Shown here in pieces: positions 55,444 through 63,618 of a stretch of DNA of 64,000 bases (its first letter is position 1; each line of letters starts with the position of its first letter). The DNA is taken from NCBI RefSeq assembly GCF_900109555.1, contig NZ_FNZV01000008.1, forward strand, positions 147,800-211,799. Reading direction: 5' to 3'. A program made the position numbers and the translations under genes. Below the pieces are notes generated by a model, which saw only the letters and a list, made by a program, of their open reading frames with translations, was not told the DNA's origin and ran no database searches. The DNA comes from Pacificibacter marinus. GTDB taxonomy: Bacteria; Pseudomonadota; Alphaproteobacteria; Rhodobacterales; Rhodobacteraceae.

Positions 55444-55784
55444 GCGTCTTTAACAGCAATGCTAAGACTTCAAAATGCAAAGTGTGTTTAGATAAGAAAC
55501 ATAATGTCTTTATGTAAATATTATTTTGAAATTTCTATCGCCTTTTGTTATTTTCTCGAACAATCATTTATAAGATGGGGAAGCATGGCTGGCCCAACAC
55601 TTGATCGAATATTTTTTAAGCAAAGGCGGGGTTAGAGACCATTAATGTGCCATTTAAATGCCGTTGCGCGCAAATGTATATTTTTTGAGCTGCTATATTA
55701 TTTTCACGAATGCGCGTGTCACATTAGGATATTACTGATAAATGAACCGAATAAGTTGACCTAACGACAGGACGTATTTTTCTT
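55444..55784. other. A+T-rich divergent regulatory region
   Basis: About 340 bases between the phosphomannomutase gene and manC, with several T- and A-runs. A 16-codon frame MAGPTLDRIFFKQRRG starts at 55585 after GGGGAAG and stops before any known gene. It might be a leader peptide or a relic. The region must hold both promoters. No certain element is visible. Confidence 0.4.
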
Positions 55785-57241
55785 ATGAATTTAACACATA
55801 TCACCCCGTTATTTTATGCGGTGGTTCTGGAACGCGGCTGTGGCCGTTATCGCGTAAAAGCTATCCTAAACAGTTTGTCCCTTTAGTTGATGAGCAAACC
55901 TTATTTCAGGCTTCGGCCAAGCGATTAAGCGGCGCGACTGATGCGCTGTCATTTACTGCACCTGCTGTTTTGACTGGGTCTGACTTTCGTTTCATTGTGA
56001 CAGAACAATTGGCGGCCATCGGCATTGATCCGGGGGTTATTTTAATTGAACCTGAAGGGCGCAATACGGCACCAGCAATTTTAGCTGCGGCTTTGCATAT
56101 CTCTCAAAGCGACCCAGAAGCCATCATGCTTGTTGCGCCGTCAGATCATGTTGTGCCTGACACAGAAGCTTTTCATGCGGCCATTGTCAAAGGCCTTGCT
56201 GCTGTTGAAGCAGGTAAACTTGTGACCTTCGGCATTAAGCCAACGCATGCAGAAACTGCGTATGGCTATCTTGAATTGGCGACCCAGCCCGATGTGTCGG
56301 GTGCAGCTGTCGATCTTAAACAATTTGTCGAAAAACCAGACGCAATTCGTGCCGCTGAAATGCTTGCCGCTTGTACATTTATGTGGAACGCAGGAATTTT
56401 CCTGTTTAAGGCCAAAGATATTGTGGCCGCTTTCGCTGAAAGCGCACCGCAACTGACGGCCCCCGTGACTGCTGCTGTGGACGGAGCTAAGATCGATCTT
56501 GGGTTCTTGCGCCTTGATGCGAATGCTTGGGCGAAAGCCGAAGATATTTCGATCGACTATGCTGTGATGGAGCGCGCTCCAAATTTGGCCGTTGTGCCCT
56601 TTGATGGCGGTTGGTCTGATTTGGGTGGTTGGGATGCGGTATGGCGCGAGCTTGGCCCCGATGCAAACGGCGTCGTAACCTCAGGTGATGCCACGGCGAT
56701 TGAATGTGAAAACAGTCTTTTGCGATCTGACAGCGAGAACCTTGAGATTGTCGGCATTGGCTTGAAAAACGTGATGGCGATAGCAATGAATGATGCTGTT
56801 TTGGTCGCGGACATGTCGCGCGCGCAAGACGTAAAAAAAGCTGTGGAAGCTCTCAAAGCCAAAGGATCCGCTCAGGCGACAATGTTCCCCAAAGATCACC
56901 GACCTTGGGGCTGGTTTGAAAGCTTGGTTGTTGGCGGACGCTTTCAAGTGAAACGCATCCATGTACATCCAGGGGCGGCACTCAGTTTGCAGAGTCACTT
57001 CCACCGTTCAGAGCATTGGATCGTGGTTGAAGGTACGGCCCGCGTCACAATCGATGACGATGTGCGCCTTGTGACAGAAAATCAATCTGTCTACCTGCCT
57101 TTGGGCTGCGTTCATCGCATGGAAAACCCAGGCAAAATGCCAATGGTCTTGATTGAAGTGCAAACCGGCTCTTACGTCGGCGAAGACGACATTATTCGCT
57201 ACGAAGATGTCTACTCGCGCGGCCAGGGCGCTAAAGGTTAA
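55785..57241 (+). CDS. manC: Mannose-1-phosphate guanylyltransferase / mannose-6-phosphate isomerase, apparent 5' frameshift
   Basis: Makes GDP-mannose (and in bifunctional enzymes isomerises fructose-6-phosphate). From 55785 the frame reads MNLTHITP, then must shift by one base at about 55808 to continue VILCGGSGTRLWPLSRK, the conserved nucleotidyltransferase start. Joined, the product is about 485 residues, normal for the family. Later motifs are intact: VAPSDHVV, FVEKPD, MWNAGIFLF, and a C-terminal cupin isomerase domain (WGWFESLVVGGRFQVKRI, SLQSHFHRSEHWIVVEG). Without the shift the first frame stops after about 32 codons and the second has no ATG. It may be a real mutation or a one-base sequence error. 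dehydrogenase and glycosyltransferase genes follow. Confidence 0.8.
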
Positions 57242-57257
57242 TTAAAGGAATTAAAAG

Positions 57258-58523
57258 ATGAAAGTAGCTATTTTTGGCTTGGGATATGTCGGCTTTACTG
57301 CAGCGTGCTGTATTTCTAGCGAAGGCCATGATGTCATTGGCGTCGATGTTAGTGATGCAAAAATCAATGATGTGAATGGGGGCATTCCACCATTTGAAGA
57401 ACCAGGTCTTGCGGATTTGATGCAAAAAGGACGTACTGTTGGCAGCTTGCAAGCGACCAACAATACACAAACAGCTTTGCAAGGTGCCGATTTGGCGATT
57501 GTGTGTGTTGGCACGCCCTCAGGCCCTGATGGGGCGCATGACATGCGCTACATCATCGAAGTATCGCGCCAAATTGCGCAAGCTGCGGCGGAGTTGCAGC
57601 TTGAAAAGTTGACCGTTACATTCCGTTCGACCATGCGTCCCGGCACCATCCGCCATTTGATTATGCCCATCTTTGAAAGTGTTCTCGGGGCAGATTTTGC
57701 GAATAAAATTGAGTTGGTGTACAACCCTGAGTTCCTGCGTGAAGCCTTGGCGATTCAGGACTACTTCCATCCGTCAAAAATCGTCATTGGGACAAAAAAT
57801 GGCACGCCATCCGCGATCATGGACGCGCTGCATGCAGGTATCGAGGCACCCGTCTTTTTGACTGGGTATGAAGAGGCCGAGATTACCAAATTTGTCGATA
57901 ACTCTTGGCATGCGGTTAAGGTGGCTTTTGCCAATGAAGTCGGGCGTGTGTGCCAGCAGATGGATATTTCTGCAACCAAAGTGCATGAAATTTTTGTCTC
58001 TGATACCAAACTCAATATTTCACCATACTACACCCGTCCGGGTGGGGCGTTTGGGGGATCATGTCTTCCAAAAGATGTGCGCGCATTCCAATTTATTGCC
58101 AATGATGTTGGTGCAAACTTGCACCTGGTGGACAGCTTGTTGCGTTCAAACGAGGCGCATAAAAACCACCAATTCAATTATGTAATGTCTGAATTGGGAG
58201 CCGGTAAAAAGGTCCTTATGGTTGGTTTGGCATTTAAGGCAGATACAGATGATTTGCGTGAAAGCCCGAACGTGGATTTGGCCCGTAAGTTGCTTGGGGC
58301 TGGTGTGGAGCTTAAGGTCTTTGATCCTGCGCTTGATCCCGCAAAATTGCGTGGCCAAAACCTTGGCTATGCCTATGCAAACCTGCCGACCATTGATCAA
58401 CTGTTGATTTCAAAAGAGATCGCAGAAGCGGGTGATTGGGACCTTGTTGTCGTGAATAATGCCACGGGAAAACAAATTGAACTGAGTGACCTGAAAATCA
58501 TCAACACTGGATCAATCAAGTAA
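57258..58523 (+). CDS. GDP-mannose 6-dehydrogenase (AlgD-like) of the UDP-glucose/GDP-mannose dehydrogenase family
   Basis: Two-step NAD-dependent oxidation of a nucleotide sugar to its uronic acid, most likely GDP-mannose to GDP-mannuronate. The 421-residue protein has the NAD-binding FGLGYVGFTAACCISSEGH. It also has VVYNPEFLREA-like LVYNPEFLREALAIQDY, and the catalytic Cys269 in GGAFGGSCLPKD, almost the same position as in AlgD. KADTDDLRESPNVDLARKLL lies in the C-terminal domain. Its place 17 bases after manC supports GDP-mannose over UDP-glucose as substrate. Confidence 0.88.
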   Translation: MKVAIFGLGYVGFTAACCISSEGHDVIGVDVSDAKINDVNGGIPPFEEPGLADLMQKGRTVGSLQATNNTQTALQGADLAIVCVGTPSGPDGAHDMRYIIEVSRQIAQAAAELQLEKLTVTFRSTMRPGTIRHLIMPIFESVLGADFANKIELVYNPEFLREALAIQDYFHPSKIVIGTKNGTPSAIMDALHAGIEAPVFLTGYEEAEITKFVDNSWHAVKVAFANEVGRVCQQMDISATKVHEIFVSDTKLNISPYYTRPGGAFGGSCLPKDVRAFQFIANDVGANLHLVDSLLRSNEAHKNHQFNYVMSELGAGKKVLMVGLAFKADTDDLRESPNVDLARKLLGAGVELKVFDPALDPAKLRGQNLGYAYANLPTIDQLLISKEIAEAGDWDLVVVNNATGKQIELSDLKIINTGSIK

Positions 58524-58546
58524 CCTAAGCGGCTGCCTGACAGAAA

Positions 58547-59818
58547 ATGAAAGACAATATTTTGGATACCGAAACTTCCAGCGCTCGTCACGAACAGAGC
58601 CTTGCCAACCTTGTGAATCCCACCGAACTGGCTGGGCGCAAAGTGCTTATAGTCGTAGAAAACTTGCCCGTTCCATTTGACAGACGGGTCTGGATGGAGG
58701 CGCGTACGCTTAAGGCGGCGGGGGCTGAGGTTTCGGTTATCTGTCCAAAGGGCAAAGGTTTTGACGCCTCAGAAGAAGTGATTGAGGGCATCAATGTCTA
58801 CCGTCATTCCCTGCCACTTGATGCGTCAGGAGCCCTTGGATATCTGGTCGAATATGGGGCTGCTTTGTTCCATGAAACACGTCTTACACTTAAAGTGTGG
58901 CGTAGGCATGGGATTGACGTGATCCAAGGGTGTAACCCGCCAGATTTGATCTTTCTCGTGGCTGCGCCGCTTAAGCTGTTTGGTATCAAATATATTTTTG
59001 ATCATCATGATATCAATCCTGAACTATACGAAGCCAAATTCAATCGCCGCGATTTCTTTTGGCGCTTGATGTGCCTGTTTGAAAAATGGACGTTCAAGAC
59101 GGCGAATGTTTCTATTGCGACCAATCAAAGCTATCGCAACATTGCGGTTGAACGCGGTGGTATGAAGCCCGATGACGTCTTTATCGTGCGTTCAGGCCCC
59201 GATTTGACGCGACTCATCAAGCAGCCCTCCACTAAAAAATGGCACAACGGCCGCGATAAAATGTTGGGTTATGTGGGCGTGATGGGAGACCAAGAGGGCA
59301 TTGATCTTTTGTTAGAAAGCCTGCGCTATCTTGTGAAAGACAAAGGCCGTGAAGATATTCAGCTGGTTCTTGTGGGGGGCGGGCCAAGCCTTGAGGCCCT
59401 CAAAACACTGGCCGCTGACCTTGAGCTTTCTGACTATGTGACCTTTGCGGGTCGCGCGCCAGACGCAGAATTGTTCGACGTTTTATCGAATGCAGATGTT
59501 TGCGTGAACCCCGATCGCGTCAATGCCATGAACGACAAATCAACCATGAATAAAATCTTGGAATACATGGCGTTTGAGCGTCCTATCGTGCAGTTTGACG
59601 TAACTGAAGGCCGTTTTTCCGCAGGGGAATCAAGTCTTTATGCGAAAGATAACGACACGATAGACTTTGCCCTGAAGGTTGAAGAACTGCTTGGTGACCC
59701 TGAGGCCTGTAAACGCATGGGCGAAGTGGGGCGTAAGCGTGTTGAGACAGAAATGGCGTGGCCTTTTCAAATCCCATCACTTCTCAACGCTTATAAACGC
59801 GCTTTGAAAATCACCTAA
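58547..59818 (+). CDS. Glycosyltransferase family 4
   Basis: A 423-residue GT-B enzyme. It starts with a nonconserved 25-residue segment and then KVLIVVENLPVPFDRRVWMEARTLKAAGAEVSVICPKG, which marks a common capsule/exopolysaccharide subgroup. DVIQGCNPPD and FDHHDINPELYEAKF follow. The donor site lies in LGYVGVMGDQEGIDLLLESL and INADVCVNPD-type SNADVCVNPDRVN with ESxxE-like KILEYMAFERPIVQFD. It is third in the manC operon and ends at a bidirectional terminator. Confidence 0.9.
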   Translation: MKDNILDTETSSARHEQSLANLVNPTELAGRKVLIVVENLPVPFDRRVWMEARTLKAAGAEVSVICPKGKGFDASEEVIEGINVYRHSLPLDASGALGYLVEYGAALFHETRLTLKVWRRHGIDVIQGCNPPDLIFLVAAPLKLFGIKYIFDHHDINPELYEAKFNRRDFFWRLMCLFEKWTFKTANVSIATNQSYRNIAVERGGMKPDDVFIVRSGPDLTRLIKQPSTKKWHNGRDKMLGYVGVMGDQEGIDLLLESLRYLVKDKGREDIQLVLVGGGPSLEALKTLAADLELSDYVTFAGRAPDAELFDVLSNADVCVNPDRVNAMNDKSTMNKILEYMAFERPIVQFDVTEGRFSAGESSLYAKDNDTIDFALKVEELLGDPEACKRMGEVGRKRVETEMAWPFQIPSLLNAYKRALKIT

Positions 59819-59829
59819 AGTTGTGAAAC

Positions 59830-59859
59830 AAAAAGGGGCCGATGTCGCGGCCCCTTTTT
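59830..59859. terminator. Bidirectional rho-independent terminator
   Basis: AAAAAGGGGCC pairs perfectly with GGCCCCTTTTT around an eight-base loop. It serves the manC operon on the plus strand and the sulfotransferase gene on the minus strand. Confidence 0.9.
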
Positions 59860-59863
59860 ATGT

Positions 59864-60634
59864 TTAATTAGCGTCGTATCCAAGCTGTTTGCCCGCATCA
59901 GGGAACACAGCGTCAAAACGCGCGCTGACTGCAGGCGTAAAATGTTCCCGCCATTGCCCCGATGAGGCATTGCGTATGTGCTTGTTCTTTTTAGCGCCCG
60001 CACTGCCCAGCGAGAAGTACTTGAACAAAGCGACAACCAGTCGTTTTTCGGTATCGCTGATCGGAAATCCCGACACAATTTTAGCAAAGTTGTCGGCGCT
60101 GCCTGGTCCCACAAGATCGCTATATTTCGCTTCGAAAATATTGTCGTGGCCTACCCAGTTCAGCATATCGCGGATGTTTTGACCGCCCGAATTGTCGATT
60201 TCAAACAGCAACCGTTCTTCGGTATCTTTTAAGGACAAGACATATTGATGATAGGACTTCCTGCCCAGGTCGTCACGGACATCATGCATCCAGCTTTCGG
60301 TGCCCTTCATGTGATAGAATGCTGCTGAAACCAAGAGATCGCGGGGGTCTCGGGTCACATGGATACCAGTCAGTGGGCGGGATGTTTTTGTCCAATCGAA
60401 ATCTGAGTGATGGTCGATCAGTACGTCGGCTGAGTAGTCAATATCATCGCCACGCCCATAGCTGTAGCGCCGATTTGTGAGAGCGCTGAACACACGGAAC
60501 ACACGTGCCAGCAAGACTGTCAGAACCTTGTGGTGCGTCCCGATGCAAATTTGAATATCTGGTCGCGATTGCTTTTGGAAACGTGCTAAAAAGCCCGCCT
60601 TAAGAGCCAACCCTGCTAAAGATTTGGAGTTCAT
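59864..60634 (-). CDS. Sulfotransferase domain protein
   Basis: The product of about 256 residues has ICIGTHHKVLTVLLARVF as a variant of the PAPS-binding P-loop. GIHVTRDPRDLLVSAAFYHMKG is the clear 3'-phosphate-binding motif (RDPRDxxVS) of sulfotransferases. KYSDLVG and FGQWREHFTPAVSARFD-type SSGQWREHFTPAVSARFD near the C-terminus are also typical. The start is uncertain: ATG at 60634 is used, but a TTG-initiated form to 60763 is open. Acceptor unknown. The polysaccharide is the likely target by context. Confidence 0.8.
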   Translation of the reverse strand: MNSKSLAGLALKAGFLARFQKQSRPDIQICIGTHHKVLTVLLARVFRVFSALTNRRYSYGRGDDIDYSADVLIDHHSDFDWTKTSRPLTGIHVTRDPRDLLVSAAFYHMKGTESWMHDVRDDLGRKSYHQYVLSLKDTEERLLFEIDNSGGQNIRDMLNWVGHDNIFEAKYSDLVGPGSADNFAKIVSGFPISDTEKRLVVALFKYFSLGSAGAKKNKHIRNASSGQWREHFTPAVSARFDAVFPDAGKQLGYDAN

Positions 60635-61012
60635 GAGAATATGCCATCCCCAGAAAAATTTATTTTTAAAATCGCTCAAAACGTTGCTCCTAAGATCATA
60701 AAATGCACATAGATCGGAGGTTTTTCTATAAGAAAGTCCGCCAACCAAGGCGATAAAGGTCAAATGTTTTATGGCGGATCAAACAGGGCGCGGCAACGGC
60801 GCTGAATTAGAATTCTGTAAAGCGTCACCAAATTAGAGCACCATAGGGCAAAACTGTTCAAAATTTAACGTTTCGCACAGGGGTTTAGCAGCGTTCTGTC
60901 AATAGGCGGACAATTAACACTTTGCTCATAAAACCAACAAAATACGTATTGCTATGCTGGCACCCTGTTTTGGCGCAGGATTGTTTGTATGGCCCAAAAT
61001 TTGGAGTGCCTC

Positions 61013-61279
61013 ATGACAAATCCGTTCAAAAATCGCAGCCTTTCTGTTTCTGGTCCTGCAACCGATATCAGTCCCATCGTTCCCAATGATGGTGTAGATT
61101 TGCCCAAGGTTGCAGTTTCACTTTTCGTTGAAACTGGGGGCACGATCGCGATGGTTACCGTGACTGGCGATACACGCACAGTAACAGTTTCTGACTACAG
61201 TATTTTGCCAGTGGGCATCATGCGCGTCCTGGCGACGGGAACGACAGCAGCAGGCATTCATGCTTTCACGGTGTCCTAA
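61013..61279 (+). CDS. ghsA: Spike base protein, GTA head-spike family (RCAP_rcc01079-like)
   Basis: An 88-residue protein starting MTNPFKNRSLSVSGPATDI, with LPKVAVSLFVETGGTIAMVTV and SILPVGIMRVLATGTTAAGIHAF. I recognise this as the small spike base protein family known from the gene transfer agent of Rhodobacter capsulatus, where it forms head spikes that bind capsule. Start at 61013 follows GGAG at 7 bases. An ATG at 60989 has no ribosome binding site. It shares TAATG with the next gene. No other GTA structural gene is in the window. Confidence 0.8.
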   Translation: MTNPFKNRSLSVSGPATDISPIVPNDGVDLPKVAVSLFVETGGTIAMVTVTGDTRTVTVSDYSILPVGIMRVLATGTTAAGIHAFTVS

Positions 61280-62196
61280 TGTTCAATTTCGGGTTTACAT
61301 TTAATGCCGTCGGGCAGCGTTCGACTAAAGGGCCGATCTCTTTGATCACGCCCAGCGGTCTAGGTGCCTTTGTTATTTTTTCTCGCGCCAGCACGGCCTA
61401 TACCTATGATGCGACTGGCGATCTTGTGTCCGTTCCAATAGATACGCCGCGATTGGATCATGCCCCTTCATCGGGCAGTGTGTTGGGTACTTTGATTGAA
61501 CCCGCGTCCACAAATATTTTCACGCATTCGGTTGCACGGGTCGCAGATTGGACATTCAATCAAGGTGCATATTCTGATGTAGCGCTTTATCCGCTGAGCC
61601 CGTTTCCGGGCATGTCTATTGCGTCGACTGGGGCAAGCTTTCATCGCACCAATCATCCTAATGTGCTGCTGCAAAGTGGCGTGACATATGCTATTTCAAT
61701 CTGGTTCCAACCTGATACCTCCCCTAATTTCCGCCTATCGTTCCGGTCTATGAGCGGCAACCAAACGAACTGGGGTGGGACTTTTGCAGCGCCTCAGGCG
61801 CTGTCTCAAGGCGTGGCTGGCACCGTCTCTAGCTATGATCAAACAACGACTGTCGGGGGCAGTATCATGCTTCGGGTTTTGTTTACACCCAACGAGACCA
61901 CAGATTACTCTATAGGGCTGGGCCCTTTCAGCGAGACCAGTGGCGCAAGCCTCACCGTGTTAGGGGCGCAGCTTGAGCAGGCTACACATCCAAGTTCCTA
62001 TATTAATACGATAGGCACGAGCCAAACCCGTGCGCCTGATTTGATTGGAACATCGGGCCTTAACGGGACATATGATGTGCATGTGACGTATGGAGATAAC
62101 ACCAGCGAAACATTCGAGGCGCAGACTGTTTCAGATGGCTATTGGCCTACTCTGTCTCAGAACCATGTAAAATCTATGACAGCTAAACTGGTTTGA
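61279..62196 (+). CDS. ghsB: GTA head-spike / fibre protein (rcc01080-like)
   Basis: A 305-residue beta-rich protein beginning MFNFGFTFNAVGQRSTKGPI. FSRASTAYTYDATGDLVSVPIDTPRLDH and LIEPASTNIFTHSV are phage tail-fibre-like segments (an N-terminal attachment module before a carbohydrate-binding-like jelly roll). The middle IWFQPDTSPNFRLSFRSMSGNQTNWGG and GAQLEQATHPSSYINT support a carbohydrate-binding-like fold. It is translationally coupled to the spike base gene. By analogy it would decorate GTA particles and bind the cell's polysaccharide. Confidence 0.78.
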   Translation: MFNFGFTFNAVGQRSTKGPISLITPSGLGAFVIFSRASTAYTYDATGDLVSVPIDTPRLDHAPSSGSVLGTLIEPASTNIFTHSVARVADWTFNQGAYSDVALYPLSPFPGMSIASTGASFHRTNHPNVLLQSGVTYAISIWFQPDTSPNFRLSFRSMSGNQTNWGGTFAAPQALSQGVAGTVSSYDQTTTVGGSIMLRVLFTPNETTDYSIGLGPFSETSGASLTVLGAQLEQATHPSSYINTIGTSQTRAPDLIGTSGLNGTYDVHVTYGDNTSETFEAQTVSDGYWPTLSQNHVKSMTAKLV

Positions 62197-62204
62197 CAAA
62201 CACG

Positions 62205-62240
62205 CCTGCGGTCCCTGTCTTTCAGGACAGAGACCGCAGG
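62205..62240. terminator. Strong hairpin between convergent genes
   Basis: CCTGCGGTC-CCTGTC pairs with GGACAG-(A)-GACCGCAGG around a five-base loop, giving a 15-bp stem with one bulge. No T-run follows on either strand, but position between the spike genes and a convergent sulfotransferase suggests termination. Confidence 0.6.
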
Positions 62241-62259
62241 TGACCAATAGATAACCCAA

Positions 62260-63192
62260 TCAAAGGCTTTGGCGTTTTTTCTTTTTCAACAAGTTTCGAG
62301 CGCGACCTGAAAACTCTTGCCACAGCACATCTACGCTCTCGCGTTTGCTCGGCGCTCGCGGTTCGGTATGTAAAAGATCATAGCCCACAAGGCCGAGTAA
62401 ATCACCAGTGCGGTGTTCAAATAATTCAATTTGGCGCTGGGTTAGAGTCGTTTTCCACTTGTCTAATGCCGATGTAGAAACGCCGGTTTTACCGTTTTCC
62501 TTAAGCAGCTTATGCGTGCTGGCGGAGCGACTTGGCAAAACCAACCCCCGCGCAAGCAACATGTCTTCTTCGAAGGAAATACCCAGAAAGTCGCTCAGGC
62601 GCTCCATTTCTTGTTCAGGTGCTGTCACGACGTTTTCGTATTTTAGGCGGATCACGGATTCTGGGTACTTTGCCTCTGCGGCCATCCCTGCAGCCAAGCG
62701 CAAAGCCCATGTATCAGCAACAGTCGTAATATGGCGTGGCCCCCAATCCATCCCAAGCCATGAGGCTGCCACAGCGCGACCATCGCGCACAAGGTGGATG
62801 AACTTCGCATCAGGGAACACGCGCAATAAGGCTTCAACTGACATAATGCAGTTTGGGGCATGATCAAGCCAGATGCGTTGCTCTGGGCGGTTGTGATGAC
62901 GCCCATAAAGGGATGCTATCTTATGAATGAGAGTGGCATAATCTTGTGATGCTAAAATATCTTCGCGATCTTCTTGCGAGACAGGCATCTGCCACAGCCC
63001 AAATCGTCGATGTTCAAGAACATCTGCAGCAACGGACGAAATATCGCGCTGCGCTCCTGCGTATCGCGATATGAATTGGGCCTCTGGCAAACAATTGACA
63101 TCTGAATGTCCACCAATCATTGAGGCCAGAAGAGTTGTTCCGGATCGATCACATCCGCCGACAAAAATTGGTCTTTTATCTAATTTTTCCAT
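62260..63192 (-). CDS. Sulfotransferase family protein
   Basis: A 310-residue protein with the PAPS-binding loop PIFVGGCDRSGTTLLASMIGGH (residues 8-29) and the 3'-phosphate motif KFIHLVRDGRAVAASWLGMDW. VIRLKYENVVTAPEQEMERLSDFLGISFEE is the usual mid-domain element, and a basic tail (KKKKRQSL) ends the protein. ATG at 63192 is taken as the start. A TTG at 63210 is possible. It follows the interrupted glycosyltransferase gene by 27 bases and was probably its operon partner. Confidence 0.85.
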   Translation of the reverse strand: MEKLDKRPIFVGGCDRSGTTLLASMIGGHSDVNCLPEAQFISRYAGAQRDISSVAADVLEHRRFGLWQMPVSQEDREDILASQDYATLIHKIASLYGRHHNRPEQRIWLDHAPNCIMSVEALLRVFPDAKFIHLVRDGRAVAASWLGMDWGPRHITTVADTWALRLAAGMAAEAKYPESVIRLKYENVVTAPEQEMERLSDFLGISFEEDMLLARGLVLPSRSASTHKLLKENGKTGVSTSALDKWKTTLTQRQIELFEHRTGDLLGLVGYDLLHTEPRAPSKRESVDVLWQEFSGRARNLLKKKKRQSL

Positions 63193-63219
63193 TATATTTT
63201 CTTCTTGCAAGAGCCTATT

Positions 63220-63618
63220 TTAAGATGGGCCCATCAGCTTTGAGGGCGGTTTAAACAAATCTGGATTGGCAGCACGCGCGGCATCTAGTTCCCGTTGCAC
63301 ATCCGCGATCCTGCGGGGCATCAGGCCCCGTGCTGCAGTACGCAGATCCTCACTGGATCGTACAGTCTCGCGCACAGCCTCAGCCAATGAATCGCTTGTT
63401 AGGTCACAAAAGACCCCCCCGTCTTCAAGCAGAGGTTCAGTCGTTTGTGATCTGTTTGTCAGTACAGGAACCCCAAGACTGACAGCTTCGTGGATGGCCA
63501 TTTGCATGATGTTTGGACGATCCGACAATGTCACCACCGCTGTAGCGGCAGCCATTTCTTTGAAATAATCGGATCTGTCGATGAACCCGAGCAAGATCAC
63601 ATTTGCAGGTACATCTTC
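63220..63618 (-). pseudogene. Glycosyltransferase family 4, C-terminal fragment cut by an IS element
   Basis: The remaining frame reads VPANVILLGFIDRSDYFKEM, then ATAVVTLSDRPNIMQMAIHEAVSLGVPVLTNRSQTTEPLL. This is the donor-binding C-terminal half of a GT-B enzyme, with the EAVSLGVPV element at the acidic site. About 130 residues remain of an expected 350-400. The frame runs straight into the IS end at 63619, so the N-terminal half is missing or lies beyond the element. An in-frame GTG at 63600 could still start a fragment but no functional enzyme is expected. Confidence 0.85.

Noticed and set aside
60989..62196. A prophage or complete GTA cluster
   Set aside because: Only two spike-type genes are present. 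No capsid, portal, terminase or tail genes occur in the window.
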